64,000 bases of DNA, from the NCBI RefSeq assembly GCF_950295315.1, contig NC_080162.1:75833843-75897842 (forward strand), given 5' to 3'. The notes under the pieces were generated by a model, which was not told the origin of the DNA, did not search any database, and was given only the letters and a program-made list of their open reading frames with translations. A program made the translations under genes and the position numbers. Shown here piece by piece: positions 31,583 through 41,714 of this stretch; position 1 is the stretch's first letter, and each line of letters opens with the position of its first letter. Source of the stretch: Erinaceus europaeus. Lineage: Eukaryota > Chordata > Mammalia > Eulipotyphla > Erinaceidae.

Positions 31583-31645
31583 TATTTATTTATTTATTTA
31601 GAGAGGAGGGAGAGGGAGAAACACCAGAGCGCTGCTCAGTGGGAC
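31583..31645 (-). mobile_element. SINE-D (long form), truncated
   Basis: (TTTA)n, GAGAAACACCAGAGCGCTGCTCAG, then stops. Confidence 0.65.
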
Positions 31646-32074
31646 TTGTCCTGCCTCGCCTGTGGAAAGCATATTAGATCTTTTGGACATACTCTGAATC
31701 TAATTTTCCTTGTTTGTTGAATTGTGTTTGGGACTGCATGACTGACTGATCCCCTCTCTTCAAATTCTGTAAAAAGTGTGGCTCCTCTGAGGGAGCTTCT
31801 GATACCAATCAAGACTGTAGTAGAGGAACTTATGATGGGATAACTTCCCATCAGATGAAAAAAAGCTCACAAGAGTAAGCTTGAGAGAAGCTCTGTGCTG
31901 GAAAAGAGCCCACGGGATAAAAGAATCCTTATCACGTGTGCTATGACTGGGCAGGGGTTTGGGGCAGCCACTTTACTCCCCAACCTGCCACCCCTCATGC
32001 CCTTGCTACTCTCTTTTCCCCTGGCTAGGTTAACTTCTTGCAAAGATTAAAAGCACTATATTTCCCTCTTCTAG
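31646..32074 (+). other. Unique sequence upstream of proposed EFCAB8 exon
   Basis: Repeat-free; the last 15 bases form a pyrimidine tract with CTAG acceptor. Confidence 0.45.
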
Positions 32075-32120
32075 GTCAATAATTGCCGAAAATTTAAGAG
32101 CGAGCCTTCAGCTTAACAAG
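32075..32120 (+). CDS. EFCAB8: Proposed EFCAB8 second exon
   Basis: 46 nt between a clean acceptor (TTTCCCTCTTCTAG) and donor (AAG|GTAAGA). With the first base completing a split codon it reads SIIAENLRASLQLNK and ends in phase 0, which is what the exon at 40888 needs. The predicted peptide is hydrophilic and helix-like. I cannot confirm it by homology; an 8.8-kb gap to the next exon leaves room for others. Confidence 0.45.
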
Positions 32121-32244
32121 GTAAGAAACTCCTCAGGGTTGATAAAGGGAGCAATCCAAATTAATTTATCAGCCTCTCTACAAGGGTTTACAAACACAAG
32201 GGCATGTAGTCAGCTTTGATGTGCTGCAGCATGGTAGATTGCCA

Positions 32245-32246
<2 letters not shown>

Positions 32247-32277
<31 letters not shown>

Positions 32278-32430
32278 ATCTATCTATCTATCTATCTATC
32301 TATCCATCTATCTATGTTTCTCAACAGAGCACTACTCAGGTCTGGTTTATGGTGGTGTGAGGGATTGAACCTGGGACTTTGGAGCCTCAGACGTGAGAGC
32401 CTCTTTTCATAGCCACCATGCTATCTACTC
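32247..32430 (-). mobile_element. (TCTG)n(TCTA)n microsatellite and SINE-D
   Basis: TCTG and TCTA units 32247-32313, then antisense D (CAACAGAGCACTACTCAGG to CATGCTATCTACTC). Confidence 0.85.
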
Positions 32431-32915
32431 TGTTCAGTGTTTTCTCCCATAAGTCACTGCAAGGACTGAAGGCAACAAAACTGAGGCTGCCAGATTCCAG
32501 CCTCTACAAGGTCTGTACTTATTTTTGTCTAGCCAAGTTGTAATAATGGTAGGATGGATGGGCTGTGCAAATTATTATCAATCCAGATTAAGTATTATAG
32601 GTCTATTACGTACTTGGGGCTGGGGAATATAAAGATGATAATCATAGATCAAGACAAGTTAAATATGCCCTTGCCTACAAAGAGCTGCTTATGCACTGTC
32701 ATTTAATGTGTAACTGCTTTGCTGGGGCCTCACATGTGGCTAGCTGCCATTTACTTACACTGCAACCTGCAAGGTGGGCACCATGAAGCTTTTATTTTGC
32801 AGATGAGGAAATGTGTGGCTCTGAGAAGTAATGTGCCCAAGATAAATCAGCTTGAAAGCAGGGAATTTGTCAGCATTGTGACCCAGAGTTCTGGGGTTCT
32901 GCAGCTGTGTGCTTC

Positions 32916-32917
<2 letters not shown>
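32431..32917 (+). other. Unique intron sequence
   Basis: No repeat or exon recognised. Confidence 0.45.
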
Positions 32918-32975
<58 letters not shown>

Positions 32976-32993
32976 TTGTGGTTTGCATAGGAC

Positions 32994-33039
<46 letters not shown>

Positions 33040-33057
33040 TTGTGGTTCGCATAGGAG
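32918..33057. repeat. Duplicated (CA)n block
   Basis: Two CA tracts (32918-32973 and 32997-33036), each followed by GATTGTGGTTTGCATAGGA or GATTGTGGTTCGCATAGGA, i.e. a duplicated unit rather than one broken tract. Confidence 0.95.
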
Positions 33058-33289
33058 ATAAGAACAGAATTTGGGGGATACAACGGTGGCTGTGATAACT
33101 CTCACCTGAAAGTTACAGAAGAGCTCCTTGGGAGAGGTGCCATTTGAGCAAGACTCTGAGGATAGGTAGAGGTTCATATTTGAGGGTGATGGCCTGCTCG
33201 GTGCTAGGATTGAGCTAGAGAACCTGCTCACTGATTTACCTTCCAGAAAGGTGATTGGTGCCATTGATGGAGGTGGTTGGAAGGGAGAG

Positions 33290-33450
33290 TTTTTTTTTTT
33301 TTGTTGTTTATTTTAAGATTTTATTTATTAATTCATGAAGAAGATAGGTGGAGAAAGAACCAGACATCACTCTGGTACATATGCTACTGGGAATTGAATT
33401 TGGGGCCTCATGCTTGAGAGTCCAATGCTCTCCACCTCCCGGACCATGCA
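33290..33450 (-). mobile_element. SINE-C
   Basis: Antisense; GAAAGAACCAGACATCACTC to CCACCTCCCGGACCA. Confidence 0.85.
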
Positions 33451-33487
33451 AAGTCTTTTGCATGTGTAATTTCACTGTTATGAGCCA

Positions 33488-33712
33488 TTTTTTTTAAAAA
33501 AAATTTATTATCTTTATTTATTCATTGGATAGAGACAGCCAGAAATCAAGAGGTATGGTGAAGATAGATAGATAGAGAGAGAGAGACACCTGTAGCCCTG
33601 CTTCACCACTCGCAAAGCTTTGCCCCTGAAGGTGGAAACTAGGGGCTTGAACCTGGATCCTTGTGCATTGTAATATGTAGGCTCAACAGGTGTGCCACCA
33701 CCTCTCCCCCCC
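33488..33712 (-). mobile_element. SINE-B
   Basis: Antisense; includes GATAGATAGATAG run. Confidence 0.88.
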
Positions 33713-33713
33713 C

Positions 33714-33845
33714 CTTTTTTTTTTTTTTTTTGCCAGAGCACTACTCAGCTCTGGCTGATGGTGGTGTGGGGGATTGAACCTGGGACTTTGGAGCCTTAGG
33801 CATGAGAGTCTCTTTGCATAACCAATATGCTATCTACCCCCACCC
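33714..33845 (-). mobile_element. SINE-D
   Basis: Antisense complete: GCCAGAGCACTACTCAGC to ATATGCTATCTACCCCC. Confidence 0.88.
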
Positions 33846-33849
33846 CGGG

Positions 33850-34225
33850 CCATTTTTTCATTCAGATAGAGAAGGAGCACAAGAGGGAGAGACATCACAG
33901 AGAAATCACTAGAACTTCCTTTGTTGCCATGGCATCTCCTATGTGGCTCCAGGACTTGAATCTAGGCTGTGTGCATGACACTACAGGCACTTGATATGGT
34001 GAGCTTCCTGCCCCTAGAAATTATTATTATTATTTTCTGGCATAACCAGGGTCATGAGCCTGTGGTTTCACTGCTCTTTCATCCAAGTCGAGAGATAGAG
34101 GTAGTGTTACCACAGCACCAAATCCAGTGCCATAGCACCTCCCATGAGGTACCAAGGCTTAAACTTGTGCTGTGTACATGGGAAGACACAAACTCTACCC
34201 AATGAGCAATTTTTCTAGCCCGATC
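33850..34225 (-). repeat. Two old diverged SINEs
   Basis: 33855-34015 and 34040-34225, both with GCCATGGCATCTCC / GCCATAGCACCTCC and a B-box complement; same old type as 8.4 kb. Confidence 0.5.
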
Positions 34226-34239
34226 TTAGCATACTTCCC

Positions 34240-34500
34240 CCCACACCAGGGTGACTGTTGGGGTTCAGCGTCTGTACAACTCCATCATTCCTGGAATTTT
34301 TTTTTTTTGATAGAAGGTGAGAAGCAGAGATAGAGATTGAGAGGGAGAGAGAGAGACATAGAGACATCTACAGCACTGCTTCACTGCTTATGAAGCTTCC
34401 CCTCTGCAGGTGGAAACTGAGGGCTTCAACCTAGGTCTTTGGACATAGTAATAAGTGCACTCTATAGGTAAGCTACCTACCCTGCCTCTGCATAATTTCT
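34240..34500 (-). mobile_element. SINE-A/B-type, old
   Basis: Antisense; starts with a decayed module (CCAGGGTGACTGTTGGGG), then a B-like body and head (CTATAGGTAAGCTACC). Confidence 0.6.
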
Positions 34501-34524
34501 TTTAAATGATGAATATACATATTT

Positions 34525-34715
34525 AAATTTAAAATATTTATTTATTTATTTATTTGATTTTAATGAAAGAGAGATACACAAAGGGATGGATAGAGACCAG
34601 AGAACTGTTCATCTTTGGCATATGGGGATGATGCTTTCTCATAGAGAAGGACCTTGGAGCTTCAGGCATGAAAGTCTTTTAGTATAACCATCATGCTATC
34701 TCTCCAGCCTAAATG
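34525..34715 (-). mobile_element. SINE-D (long form), diverged
   Basis: Antisense; (TTTA)n, GACCAGAGAACTGTTCATC, CATCATGCTATCTCTCC. Confidence 0.65.
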
Positions 34716-34898
34716 ATAAATATCGCATACTACATTCAGTAGAAGCTTTTGCATAAATCAAGTTAGAAATCAAAGCAAGTATTTGAAAAAGGAGTGAATT
34801 TGATAATATAAATCATTTGGAAAAGGGTAAAAAAAACAATGGAGTGATATTAAACCCTAATTTTTTTTTTAATGTTTTAGAAGTGGCACCTCCTAGTT

Positions 34899-35228
34899 AT
34901 AGATTTTCTTTTTTTTGCCTCCAGGGTTATTGCTGGGGCTGCGTGCTGGCACTACAAATCCACTGCTCCTGGTGGCCATTTTTCCCATTTTTCTTTTTTC
35001 TTTTTTTATTGGATATGACAGAGAAAAATTGAGGGAGTAGGGGGAGATAGTGAGGAGGAGAGAAATAATAGACACCTCCAGACTTGCTTCACCACTTGCT
35101 AAGCGACCCACCCCCCTGCGGGTGGGGAGCTGGGGACTCTGACCGGGACCCTTGTATATAGATCCTTGCACTTTGTAGTATGTGTGCTTAACCTAGTGTG
35201 CTACTGACCAGCCTTCCTCATAGATTTT
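34899..35228 (-). mobile_element. SINE-A (long form), first of a tandem pair
   Basis: Antisense; module 34918-34975. ATAGATTTT on each side (34899-34907, 35220-35228). Confidence 0.88.
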
Positions 35229-35557
35229 TATTTTTTTCCTCCAGGGTTATTGCTGGGGCTTGGTGCATGCACTACGAATCCACTGCTCCTGGAGGCTATT
35301 TTTTCCCTTTTGTTGCCCTTGTCGTTTGTTGTTGTTGTTATTATTATTGTTGTTGTTGTTGCATAGGACAGAGAGAAATGGAGAGAGGAGGGGAAGACAG
35401 AGGGGGAGAGAAAGATAAGACACCTACAGAGGAGCTTCACCGCATGTGGGAAACCGGTGGCTCCAACCGGGATCCTTCCACTGGTCCTTGCGCATAGCGC
35501 CATGTGCGCTTAACCTGCTGCGCTACAGTCCAGCTCTGCCTCACCCCCATAGATTTT
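35220..35557 (-). mobile_element. SINE-A (long form), second of a tandem pair
   Basis: Antisense; module 35240-35300, head GCGCTTAACCTGCTGCGC. ATAGATTTT at 35220-35228 and 35549-35557. Part of the body near 35435-35450 is deleted. Confidence 0.9.
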
Positions 35558-35682
35558 TTTCATAGCTCCTTTTCCAGGACTTTTTATTATGGAAAAATTT
35601 AAGTGTCATAAAAATAGGGAATTTGTATTTAAAAAATCTCAGCCAACACTAGTTAGCAATACCGATTCTGTGTCAATTCCTT

Positions 35683-35957
35683 AAAAAAATCTAGCCCTTG
35701 GGAGTTGGGCGGTAGTGCAACGGGTTAAGCTCAGGTGGCACAAACACAAGGACCGGCATAAGGATCCGGGTTAGAGGCCCCAGCTCCCCACCTGCAGGGA
35801 AGTCGCTTCACAAGCAGTGAGGCAGGTCTGCAGGTATCTTTCTCTCCCCCTCTCTGTCTTCCCCTCCTCTCTCCATTTATCTCTGTCCTATCCAACTACG
35901 ACAACAACAAATACAAGGGCAACAAAAGGGAATAAATAAATAAAAAAAATCTAGCCC
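35683..35957 (+). mobile_element. SINE-A (short form) with 15-bp TSD
   Basis: Sense full copy; TSD AAAAAAATCTAGCCC at 35683-35697 and 35943-35957. Confidence 0.94.
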
Positions 35958-35964
35958 CTCGCAT

Positions 35965-36178
35965 ATACTTTTGCCTTTATTTTTTCATTTTGGCTAGAGA
36001 CAGGAAATGAGAGAGAAGGGGAAGATATAGAGGGAGAGAGGTGAGAGAGACACCGGCAGAACTGTTTCACCACTCATGAAGCTTCCCTCCTACAGGTAGG
36101 TGCCAGGGGCTTGAATTCGGGTCCTTGCACTCTGTAATGTCTGTGTTCAACTAGGTGTGCCACTGCTTGGCCCCCTTG
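35965..36178 (-). mobile_element. SINE-B
   Basis: Antisense; GAGACAGGAAATGAGAGAG to GTGCCACTGCTTGGCCCCC. Confidence 0.85.
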
Positions 36179-36191
36179 TCAGTACTTTTAC

Positions 36192-36310
36192 TAGAGCATT
36201 TATTTATTTATTTATTTATTTAATTTATTTTCTTATATACCAGGGATTGTAGTTGGGGTGTTATGCTTGTGAGTCCAACACTTTGTCCTCTGTGCCACCC
36301 TCTGGCCTCT
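36192..36310 (-). mobile_element. SINE-C-like, shortened
   Basis: Antisense; (TTTA)n, ACACTTTGTCCTCTGTGCCACCC. Confidence 0.6.
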
Positions 36311-36391
36311 CAATATTCTTTTTTCTTATATATGTCTTAATCTCTTCTTACCTTGTTCTCTTGACTTTTAAAAAATTTAAAATTGGTGCAC

Positions 36392-36695
36392 AAAAATAAT
36401 ATTTTAGGGAGTCGGGCTGTAGCACAGCCGGTTAAGCGCAGGTGGCACAAAGCACAAGGACCGGCATAAGGATCCCAGTTTGAACCCCGGCTCCCCACCT
36501 GCAGGGGAGTCGCTTCACAGGCGGTGAAGCAGGTCTGCAGGTGTCTATCTTTCTCTCCCCCTCTCTGTCTTCCCCTCTTCTCTCCATTTCTCTCTGTCCT
36601 ATCCAACAACAACAACAATAATAACTACAACAATAAAACAAGGGCAACAAAAGGGAATAAATAAATAAAATAAATATTTAAAAAATAATATTTTA
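36392..36695 (+). mobile_element. SINE-A (short form) with 15-bp TSD
   Basis: Sense; TSD AAAAATAATATTTTA at 36392-36406 and 36681-36695. Confidence 0.95.
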
Positions 36696-36697
36696 AA

Positions 36698-37052
36698 ATA
36701 TAATAGTTTCAGGGACTCGGGCGGTAGCATAGCCGGTTAAGCTCAGGTGGCACAAAGCGCAAGACCAGCATAAGGATCCTGGTTCGAGCCCCCAGCTCTC
36801 CACCCGCAGGAGAGTCACTTCATAACAAGTGGTGAAATAGGTCTGCAGGTGTCTTTCTCTCTCCCTCTCTATCTTCCCCTCCTCTCTCCATTTCTCTCTG
36901 TCCTGTCCAACAGTGACAACATCAATAACAACAATATATTTCTCTCTGTCCTATCCAACAGTGACAACATCAATAACAACAACAATAATAACTACAGCAA
37001 TAAAACAAGGACAACAAGAGGGAATAAATATTAAAACTATATAATAGTTTCA
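36698..37052 (+). mobile_element. SINE-A (short form) with internal duplication
   Basis: Sense; TSD ATATAATAGTTTCA at 36698-36711 and 37039-37052. A 47-bp segment of the body (36892-36938) is repeated at 36939-36985. Confidence 0.95.
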
Positions 37053-37053
37053 C

Positions 37054-37089
<36 letters not shown>
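37054..37089. repeat. (GT)n microsatellite
   Basis: About 17 GT units. Confidence 0.95.
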
Positions 37090-37090
<1 letters not shown>

Positions 37091-37157
37091 ACAGATCAGT
37101 GCACCCACCAGCACCCACCACCAAAGTTCCTGTACCCTCCACCTTGTCAATTTGTTT

Positions 37158-37598
37158 GGCTTTTTTTGTGTGTGTGATCTTTATTTATTTATTGGATAGA
37201 TCAGCCAGAAATCAAGAGGGAAAGGGTTGATAGGGAGAGAAACAGAAAGGCACATGAAACTCTGCATCACCACTTGTGAAGCTTTCCCCTGTGAGTGGGG
37301 GCTGTGGGCTTGCCCCCGGGTCCTTGCACATTGCATATATATTTTTTTTGCCTCCAGGGTTATTACTGGGGCTTGGTGCACCTGTGGCCATCCTTTCTTT
37401 CTTTTCTTTTTTATAGGACAAAGAGAAATTGAGAGGGTGATAGAGAGAGAGAGAAAGACACCTGCAGACCTGCTTCACTGCTTATGAAGCAACTTCCTTG
37501 CAGGTGGAGAAACGAGGGCTCTAACCAGCATCCTTATGCAGATCCTTGTGCTTCGTACTATGTTCACTTAAACTGGTGCGCCACCGTCAGGCCCTTTT
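37158..37598 (-). mobile_element. SINE-B then SINE-A (long form)
   Basis: Antisense B 37172-37336 lacks its head. Antisense A-long 37337-37594 has a shortened module (GCCTCCAGGGTTATTACTGG to CCTGTGGCC). Confidence 0.8.
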
Positions 37599-37905
37599 GT
37601 TTGACTTTTTTTAAAAAATTTTTTTAAATGTTTATTTATTCCCTTTTTGTTGACCTTTTTTTTTTTATTATTGTTGTTGATGTCATTGTTGTTGGGTAGA
37701 CAGAGAGAAATGGAGAGAGGAGGGGAAGACAGAGAAGGAGAGAGAAAGATAAGACACCTGCAGACCTGCTTCACTACTTGTGAAGTGACTCCCCTGAAGG
37801 TGGGGAGCCGGGGGCTCGAACCAGCATCCTTACACCGGTCCTTGTGCTTTGTGCCACCTGCGCTTAACCCACTGCACTACCGTCCGACTTCCTGTTTGAC
37901 TTTTT
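37599..37905 (-). mobile_element. SINE-A (short form) with 12-bp TSD
   Basis: Antisense; TSD GTTTGACTTTTT at 37599-37610 and 37894-37905. Confidence 0.93.
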
Positions 37906-37911
37906 AAATGA

Positions 37912-38075
37912 TTTTTTTCCCGTTCTTTACCAGTAGATTTATTATAAAACAATGACTTTTTAAATTAATGATTTAAAATGATTAAATAGATAACAGGGGT
38001 ACAATTCCACACAGTTTCCCACATCAGAGTTCCGTGTCCCATTCCCTCCATTGGAAGCTTTCCTATTTTTTTTTT
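37912..38075 (-). repeat. Retroposon R-like 3' end fragment
   Basis: GATAACAGGGGTACAATTCC, CACACAGTTTCCCACATCAG: same motif order as 38150-38190 just to the right, so a separate R-type 3' end. Confidence 0.55.
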
Positions 38076-39545
38076 TTTATTTTCAGAAGTCATGTTTACT
38101 TAAAAAATTTTTTTTATAAAGTGGAGATATTGACAAGACTATAGGATAAGAGGGGTACATTTCCACACAATGCCCACCCCAGAGCTCCATATCTAACCCC
38201 TCCCTTGATAGATTCCCTATTTTTTAAAAAAATACTTATTTTATTTATTTATTCCTTTTGTTGCCCTTGTTGTTTTATTGTTGTAGTTATTATTGTTGTT
38301 GTTGTTGTTGGATAGAACAGAGAGAAATGGAGAGAGGAGGGGGAAGACAGAGAGGAGGAGAGAAAGATAGACACACCTGCAGACTAGCTTCACCACCTGT
38401 GAAGCGACTCCCCTGCAGGTGGGGAGCCGGGGTTCAAACTGGGATCCTTAAGCCGGTCCTTGTGCTTGCGCCACCTGTGCTTAACCCGCTGCGCTACAGC
38501 CCGACTCCCTAGATTCCCTATTCTTTAACCCTCTGGGAGTATGGACCCAGGATTATTATGGGGTGCAGAAGGTCTTCCATTATTATGGAAGGTCTGGCTT
38601 CTGTAATTGCTTCTCCACTGAACATGGGTATTGGCAGATTGATCCATAATCCCAGCCTGTCTCCCAAGTCGGGCAGGGATCTGGGGAGGCTGAGCTCCAA
38701 GACACATGGTAGGGTTGTCTGCTCAGGGAAGTCAGGTTGACATCATGGTATCATCTGGAACCTAGTGGCTGAAAAAGAGTTGAGATATAAAGCATAAATT
38801 GTTGACTAGCTTCCCTATTTTTTATCCCTCTGGGAGTATGGAACAAAATTCTTTATGGGATGCAGAAGGTGGAAGGTCTGACTTCTGTAATTGCTTCTTT
38901 ACTGAACATGGACATTGACAGGTTGATCCATATCCCCAGTTTATTTCTATCTAGTGGGGCAGGGTTCTGGAGAGGTGAGGTTCCGGGACACATTGGTGAG
39001 GTCGTCTCTCCAGGGAGGTCAGGATGACATCATAGTAGCATCTGCAACTTGGTGGCTGAAAGGCAGTAAGATATAAAGCAAATTGTTCAATAAACAGGTA
39101 CTGAAAGGTAGGAGCAGGGCAATAAAACTAGGAGTCTTCATGTGGGAGGAAGCTGGGAAGTCTTTTTTTACATATATCCCATGTGGCCCACGACTTTAGT
39201 AAATTTTGCTTGAGCTTGATAGCTAGCATGTGGGTGGACTAAAAGTATTATCTGGGAAGATGGTGTCAGGGTTGAGAATAGTACTAGAAAGCTGGATTAG
39301 GGCAGAGAGTAGCTCCCAAATATGAGAAGAGTATATAAATACCATACATTAACTGTTAATGTTCTTTGATCTGGCCTATGGCTCATGTCTATTCATATTT
39401 AGTTAAACAAGTTTTTAACTGCTCATGGCTTGAAGCAGCAACTAGTGCTTGGTTATCTCTTAAGTTCGCACTAGGAATGTTTGGAGGAAGGTAGTCTGAT
39501 GACCTCTGTCTTTGGTGATCTGGAACATAAAGATAAAATGACAAA
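38076..39545 (-). mobile_element. Unclassified retroposon R, copy with internal tandem duplication
   Basis: Related to 53367-54500 and 59793-60165. Unit 38512-38810 is repeated at 38811-39100 (both have CCTCTGGGAGTATGGA, GGTCTGACTTCTGTAATTGC, GAAGTCAGG(A/T)TGACATCAT). No ORF. The left (3') end is T-rich on +. Interrupted by a SINE-A. Right boundary uncertain. Confidence 0.65.
38209..38522 (-). mobile_element. SINE-A (short form) nested in R
   Basis: Antisense; TSD TAGATTCCCTATT at 38209-38221 and 38510-38522. Confidence 0.94.
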
Positions 39546-39785
39546 ATAAGTCATGGATAGAAACAGTGTTAAGGACACATTGTCAAAGGTTGGAGTGGTG
39601 GGAGGGCTCTCTGGGATCTGGGACAGTGAATAGAGTAAGGAAGGAGAGAGCCCTTTACTGTTCCTGCTTGACTTATATAGATGATCTGATCTGATCTAAC
39701 CTACATGGGATGCCTGGGCTGGTCAGAACCCATCTTGAAAGATGGAACTGTGCTGCTTAGGGTCATGAGTTCTGACCACTGAAGG
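39546..39785 (+). other. Unassigned intron sequence
   Basis: Could be more of R or unique; GATCTGATCTGATCT short repeat at 39681-39695. Confidence 0.4.
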
Positions 39786-39787
39786 TT

Positions 39788-39925
39788 TAAAACATTATGA
39801 ATTATTTATATGAGAGAGAACACAGAACACTTCAGCTCTAGCATATGTGGTACTATGAATAGAGTCTGGAGCTTCAGGCTTGCAAGTCCTGTGCTCTACA
39901 GCTTGACTTATTTCCTTGGCCTTTA
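39788..39925 (-). mobile_element. SINE-D-like, diverged
   Basis: Antisense; GAACACTTCAGCTCTAGCATATG and GAGCTTCAGGCTTGCAAG. Confidence 0.55.
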
Positions 39926-39940
39926 ATACAGTATGGTTAC

Positions 39941-40340
39941 TGGGGCTAGTTGGTGGCACACCTGGTTAAGTACATGTTACTATGTACAAGGATCTGGGTT
40001 CAAGCCCCTAGTCCCCAATTGCAGGGGGAAAGCTTCACAAGAGGTCTCTCACACTTTTCTTTTTATTTCTTTATTGGGGAATTAATGTTTTACATTCAAC
40101 AGTAAATACAATAGTTTGTACATGCGTAACATTCCCCAGTTTCCTATTTAACAATACAACCCCCACTATGTAATTTATCATCCTTCATGGACCTGTATTC
40201 TCCCCACCCACCCACCCCAGAGTCTTTTACTTTGGTGCAATATGCCAATTCCAGTTCAGGTTCTACTTGGTCTCTCATACTTTATCCCCTTCTTTGTCAA
40301 TTTCTCTCTGTCCTATCAAATTAGATAAAGCTAAAAAAAC
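39941..40340 (+). mobile_element. SINE-B split by a LINE-1 fragment
   Basis: B pieces 39941-40058 and 40269-40338 in sense orientation, tail TCTGTCCTATCAAATTAG. Confidence 0.85.
40043..40284 (-). mobile_element. LINE-1 3' UTR insertion, 210 bp, with TSD
   Basis: Antisense 3' end (40059-40268), TTTATTGGGGAATTAATG to CAGGTTCTACTT; TSD GGTCTCTCA(C/T)ACTTT at 40043-40057 and 40269-40283. It repeats the hexanucleotide CACCCA tract seen at position 40-56. Confidence 0.9.
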
Positions 40341-40598
40341 ACAATATGGTTACTGATAGGGATCATGCTGTAGAGTCCTTTCAGTATGAGATGGGGTTTT
40401 GACTGTGTATGCTTACATGCTGAGCCTCAATGATGAAATCTGTAAAAAGGAAATGATGACTCACTGCCCCGAATTAGGAGGAACAGTCTTGATCGGTCTT
40501 GGTCATCTCAGTCTGTAAGTGGCAAAGACTTATTTCCTTAGTCAGCCATATACCATAACACCATGATCTCGTCGTTCCCTAAAGTGTATTTCTCTTAA

Positions 40599-40829
40599 CT
40601 AAGATGTCTATAAATTATAGTTTTTTAAAAAAATCGAATTAATTTATTTTGAATAGAAACAGAAATTGAGAGGGAAGGGGAGATAGAGAGGGAGAGACAC
40701 CTGCAGCTCTACCTCTTGTAAGGCTTTCCTCTGCAAGTGGGGACTGAGGGCTTGAACCTGGGTCTTTGTGTGCTGTAATGTATACACTCAACCAGGTGTG
40801 CTACCATCAGGCCCCCTAAGATGTCTATA
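40599..40829 (-). mobile_element. SINE-B with 14-bp TSD next to an EFCAB8 exon
   Basis: Antisense; perfect TSD CTAAGATGTCTATA at 40599-40612 and 40816-40829. Ends 58 bp before the exon at 40888. Confidence 0.93.
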
Positions 40830-40887
40830 GAAATGTTCAGCTCAGGAGGTGAACTCAGCCCATGGTTCTTTTGTTCTTTTGTTCCAG

Positions 40888-41059
40888 TTCACTTCTCTAA
40901 ATATATTCCAGAAGACCAAGGAGATGTTTCTCTCCCAGCTGTCATCTTTGTCCAGTTCTCGCCACATGCATGATGTCCAGCATGAGATTCAGTTATTTAC
41001 TGAGATACAACTGGCTAAGATGGAGAAAATGTTTGAGGACAATATTGATTCCCATGGAG
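40888..41059 (+). CDS. EFCAB8: EFCAB8 exon, N-terminal region
   Basis: 172 nt, phase 0 in, phase 1 out. Encodes a mostly helical stretch: FTSLNIFQKTKEMFLSQLSS, then HEIQLFTEIQLAKMEKMFED and NIDSHG. The last part looks like the entering helix and loop start of an EF-hand. Acceptor TTTTGTTCCAG, donor GAG|GTAAAA. Assignment rests on position after MAPRE1, unbroken phase with the EF-hand and WD exons that follow, and resemblance to the EFCAB8/WDR49 family. Confidence 0.82.
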
Positions 41060-41174
41060 GTAAAATTACCCTACGGCTCAGTCTCTGTGGTTACTGTGCA
41101 GAGTGGGACTCAGTACCTGGGATGTGTGGTGGATTGAAAAGATAAACAGGACCTGGTTAATAGCACATTTATTT

Positions 41175-41312
41175 TAAATGATATATATATATATTTTTTT
41201 TTACCAGAGCAATGCTCAGCTCTGGCTTATGGGGGTGTGGGGGATTGAACCTGGAACTTGAGAGGCTCAGGCATGAAAGTCTCTTCGCATAACCATTATG
41301 CTATACCCCCAC
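41175..41312 (-). mobile_element. (TA)n and SINE-D
   Basis: Antisense complete D, ACCAGAGCAATGCTCAGC to ATTATGCTATACCCCC. Confidence 0.85.
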
Positions 41313-41313
41313 C

Positions 41314-41517
41314 CTTATTTATTTATTATTGGATAGAGACAGAAATTGAAGAGGGGAGGAAGAGATGGAGAGAGAAGGAGACAGAGAGACACATACCTGC
41401 AGCCTTTCTTCACCACTCGTGAAGCTTTCCCTCTGTAGGTGGGGACCAGGGGCTTGAACCTGGGTCCCTGTGCATTGTAACATTTGCACTCAACCAGGTG
41501 CACCACCACCTGGCCCT
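41314..41517 (-). mobile_element. SINE-B
   Basis: Antisense complete; ends GGTGCACCACCACCTGGCCC. Confidence 0.9.
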
Positions 41518-41712
41518 AAGAGCGCATTTCTCAGTGTGCAAGGACACAGGTTCAAGCCCCTGGTCCCCACCTGCAAGGGGAAAGCTTTACGAGTGGTAAA
41601 GCAGGGCTGCAGGTGTCTGTCTGTCTCTCTCTCCCACTCTGTCTCCCCCCTTCTTTCTCAATTCCTCTGTCTCTATCCAATAGTAAATAAATAAATAAAA
41701 ATATTTAGAAAT
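41518..41712 (+). mobile_element. SINE-B, head missing
   Basis: Sense, begins at AGTGTGCAAGGACACAGGTTC; tail CCAATAGTAAATAAATAAATA. Lies head-to-head with the preceding antisense B. Confidence 0.88.
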
Positions 41713-41714
41713 AA

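Noticed and set aside
32755..33264. Long - strand frame rich in Val-Cys
   Set aside because: Translation of the (CA)n tracts.
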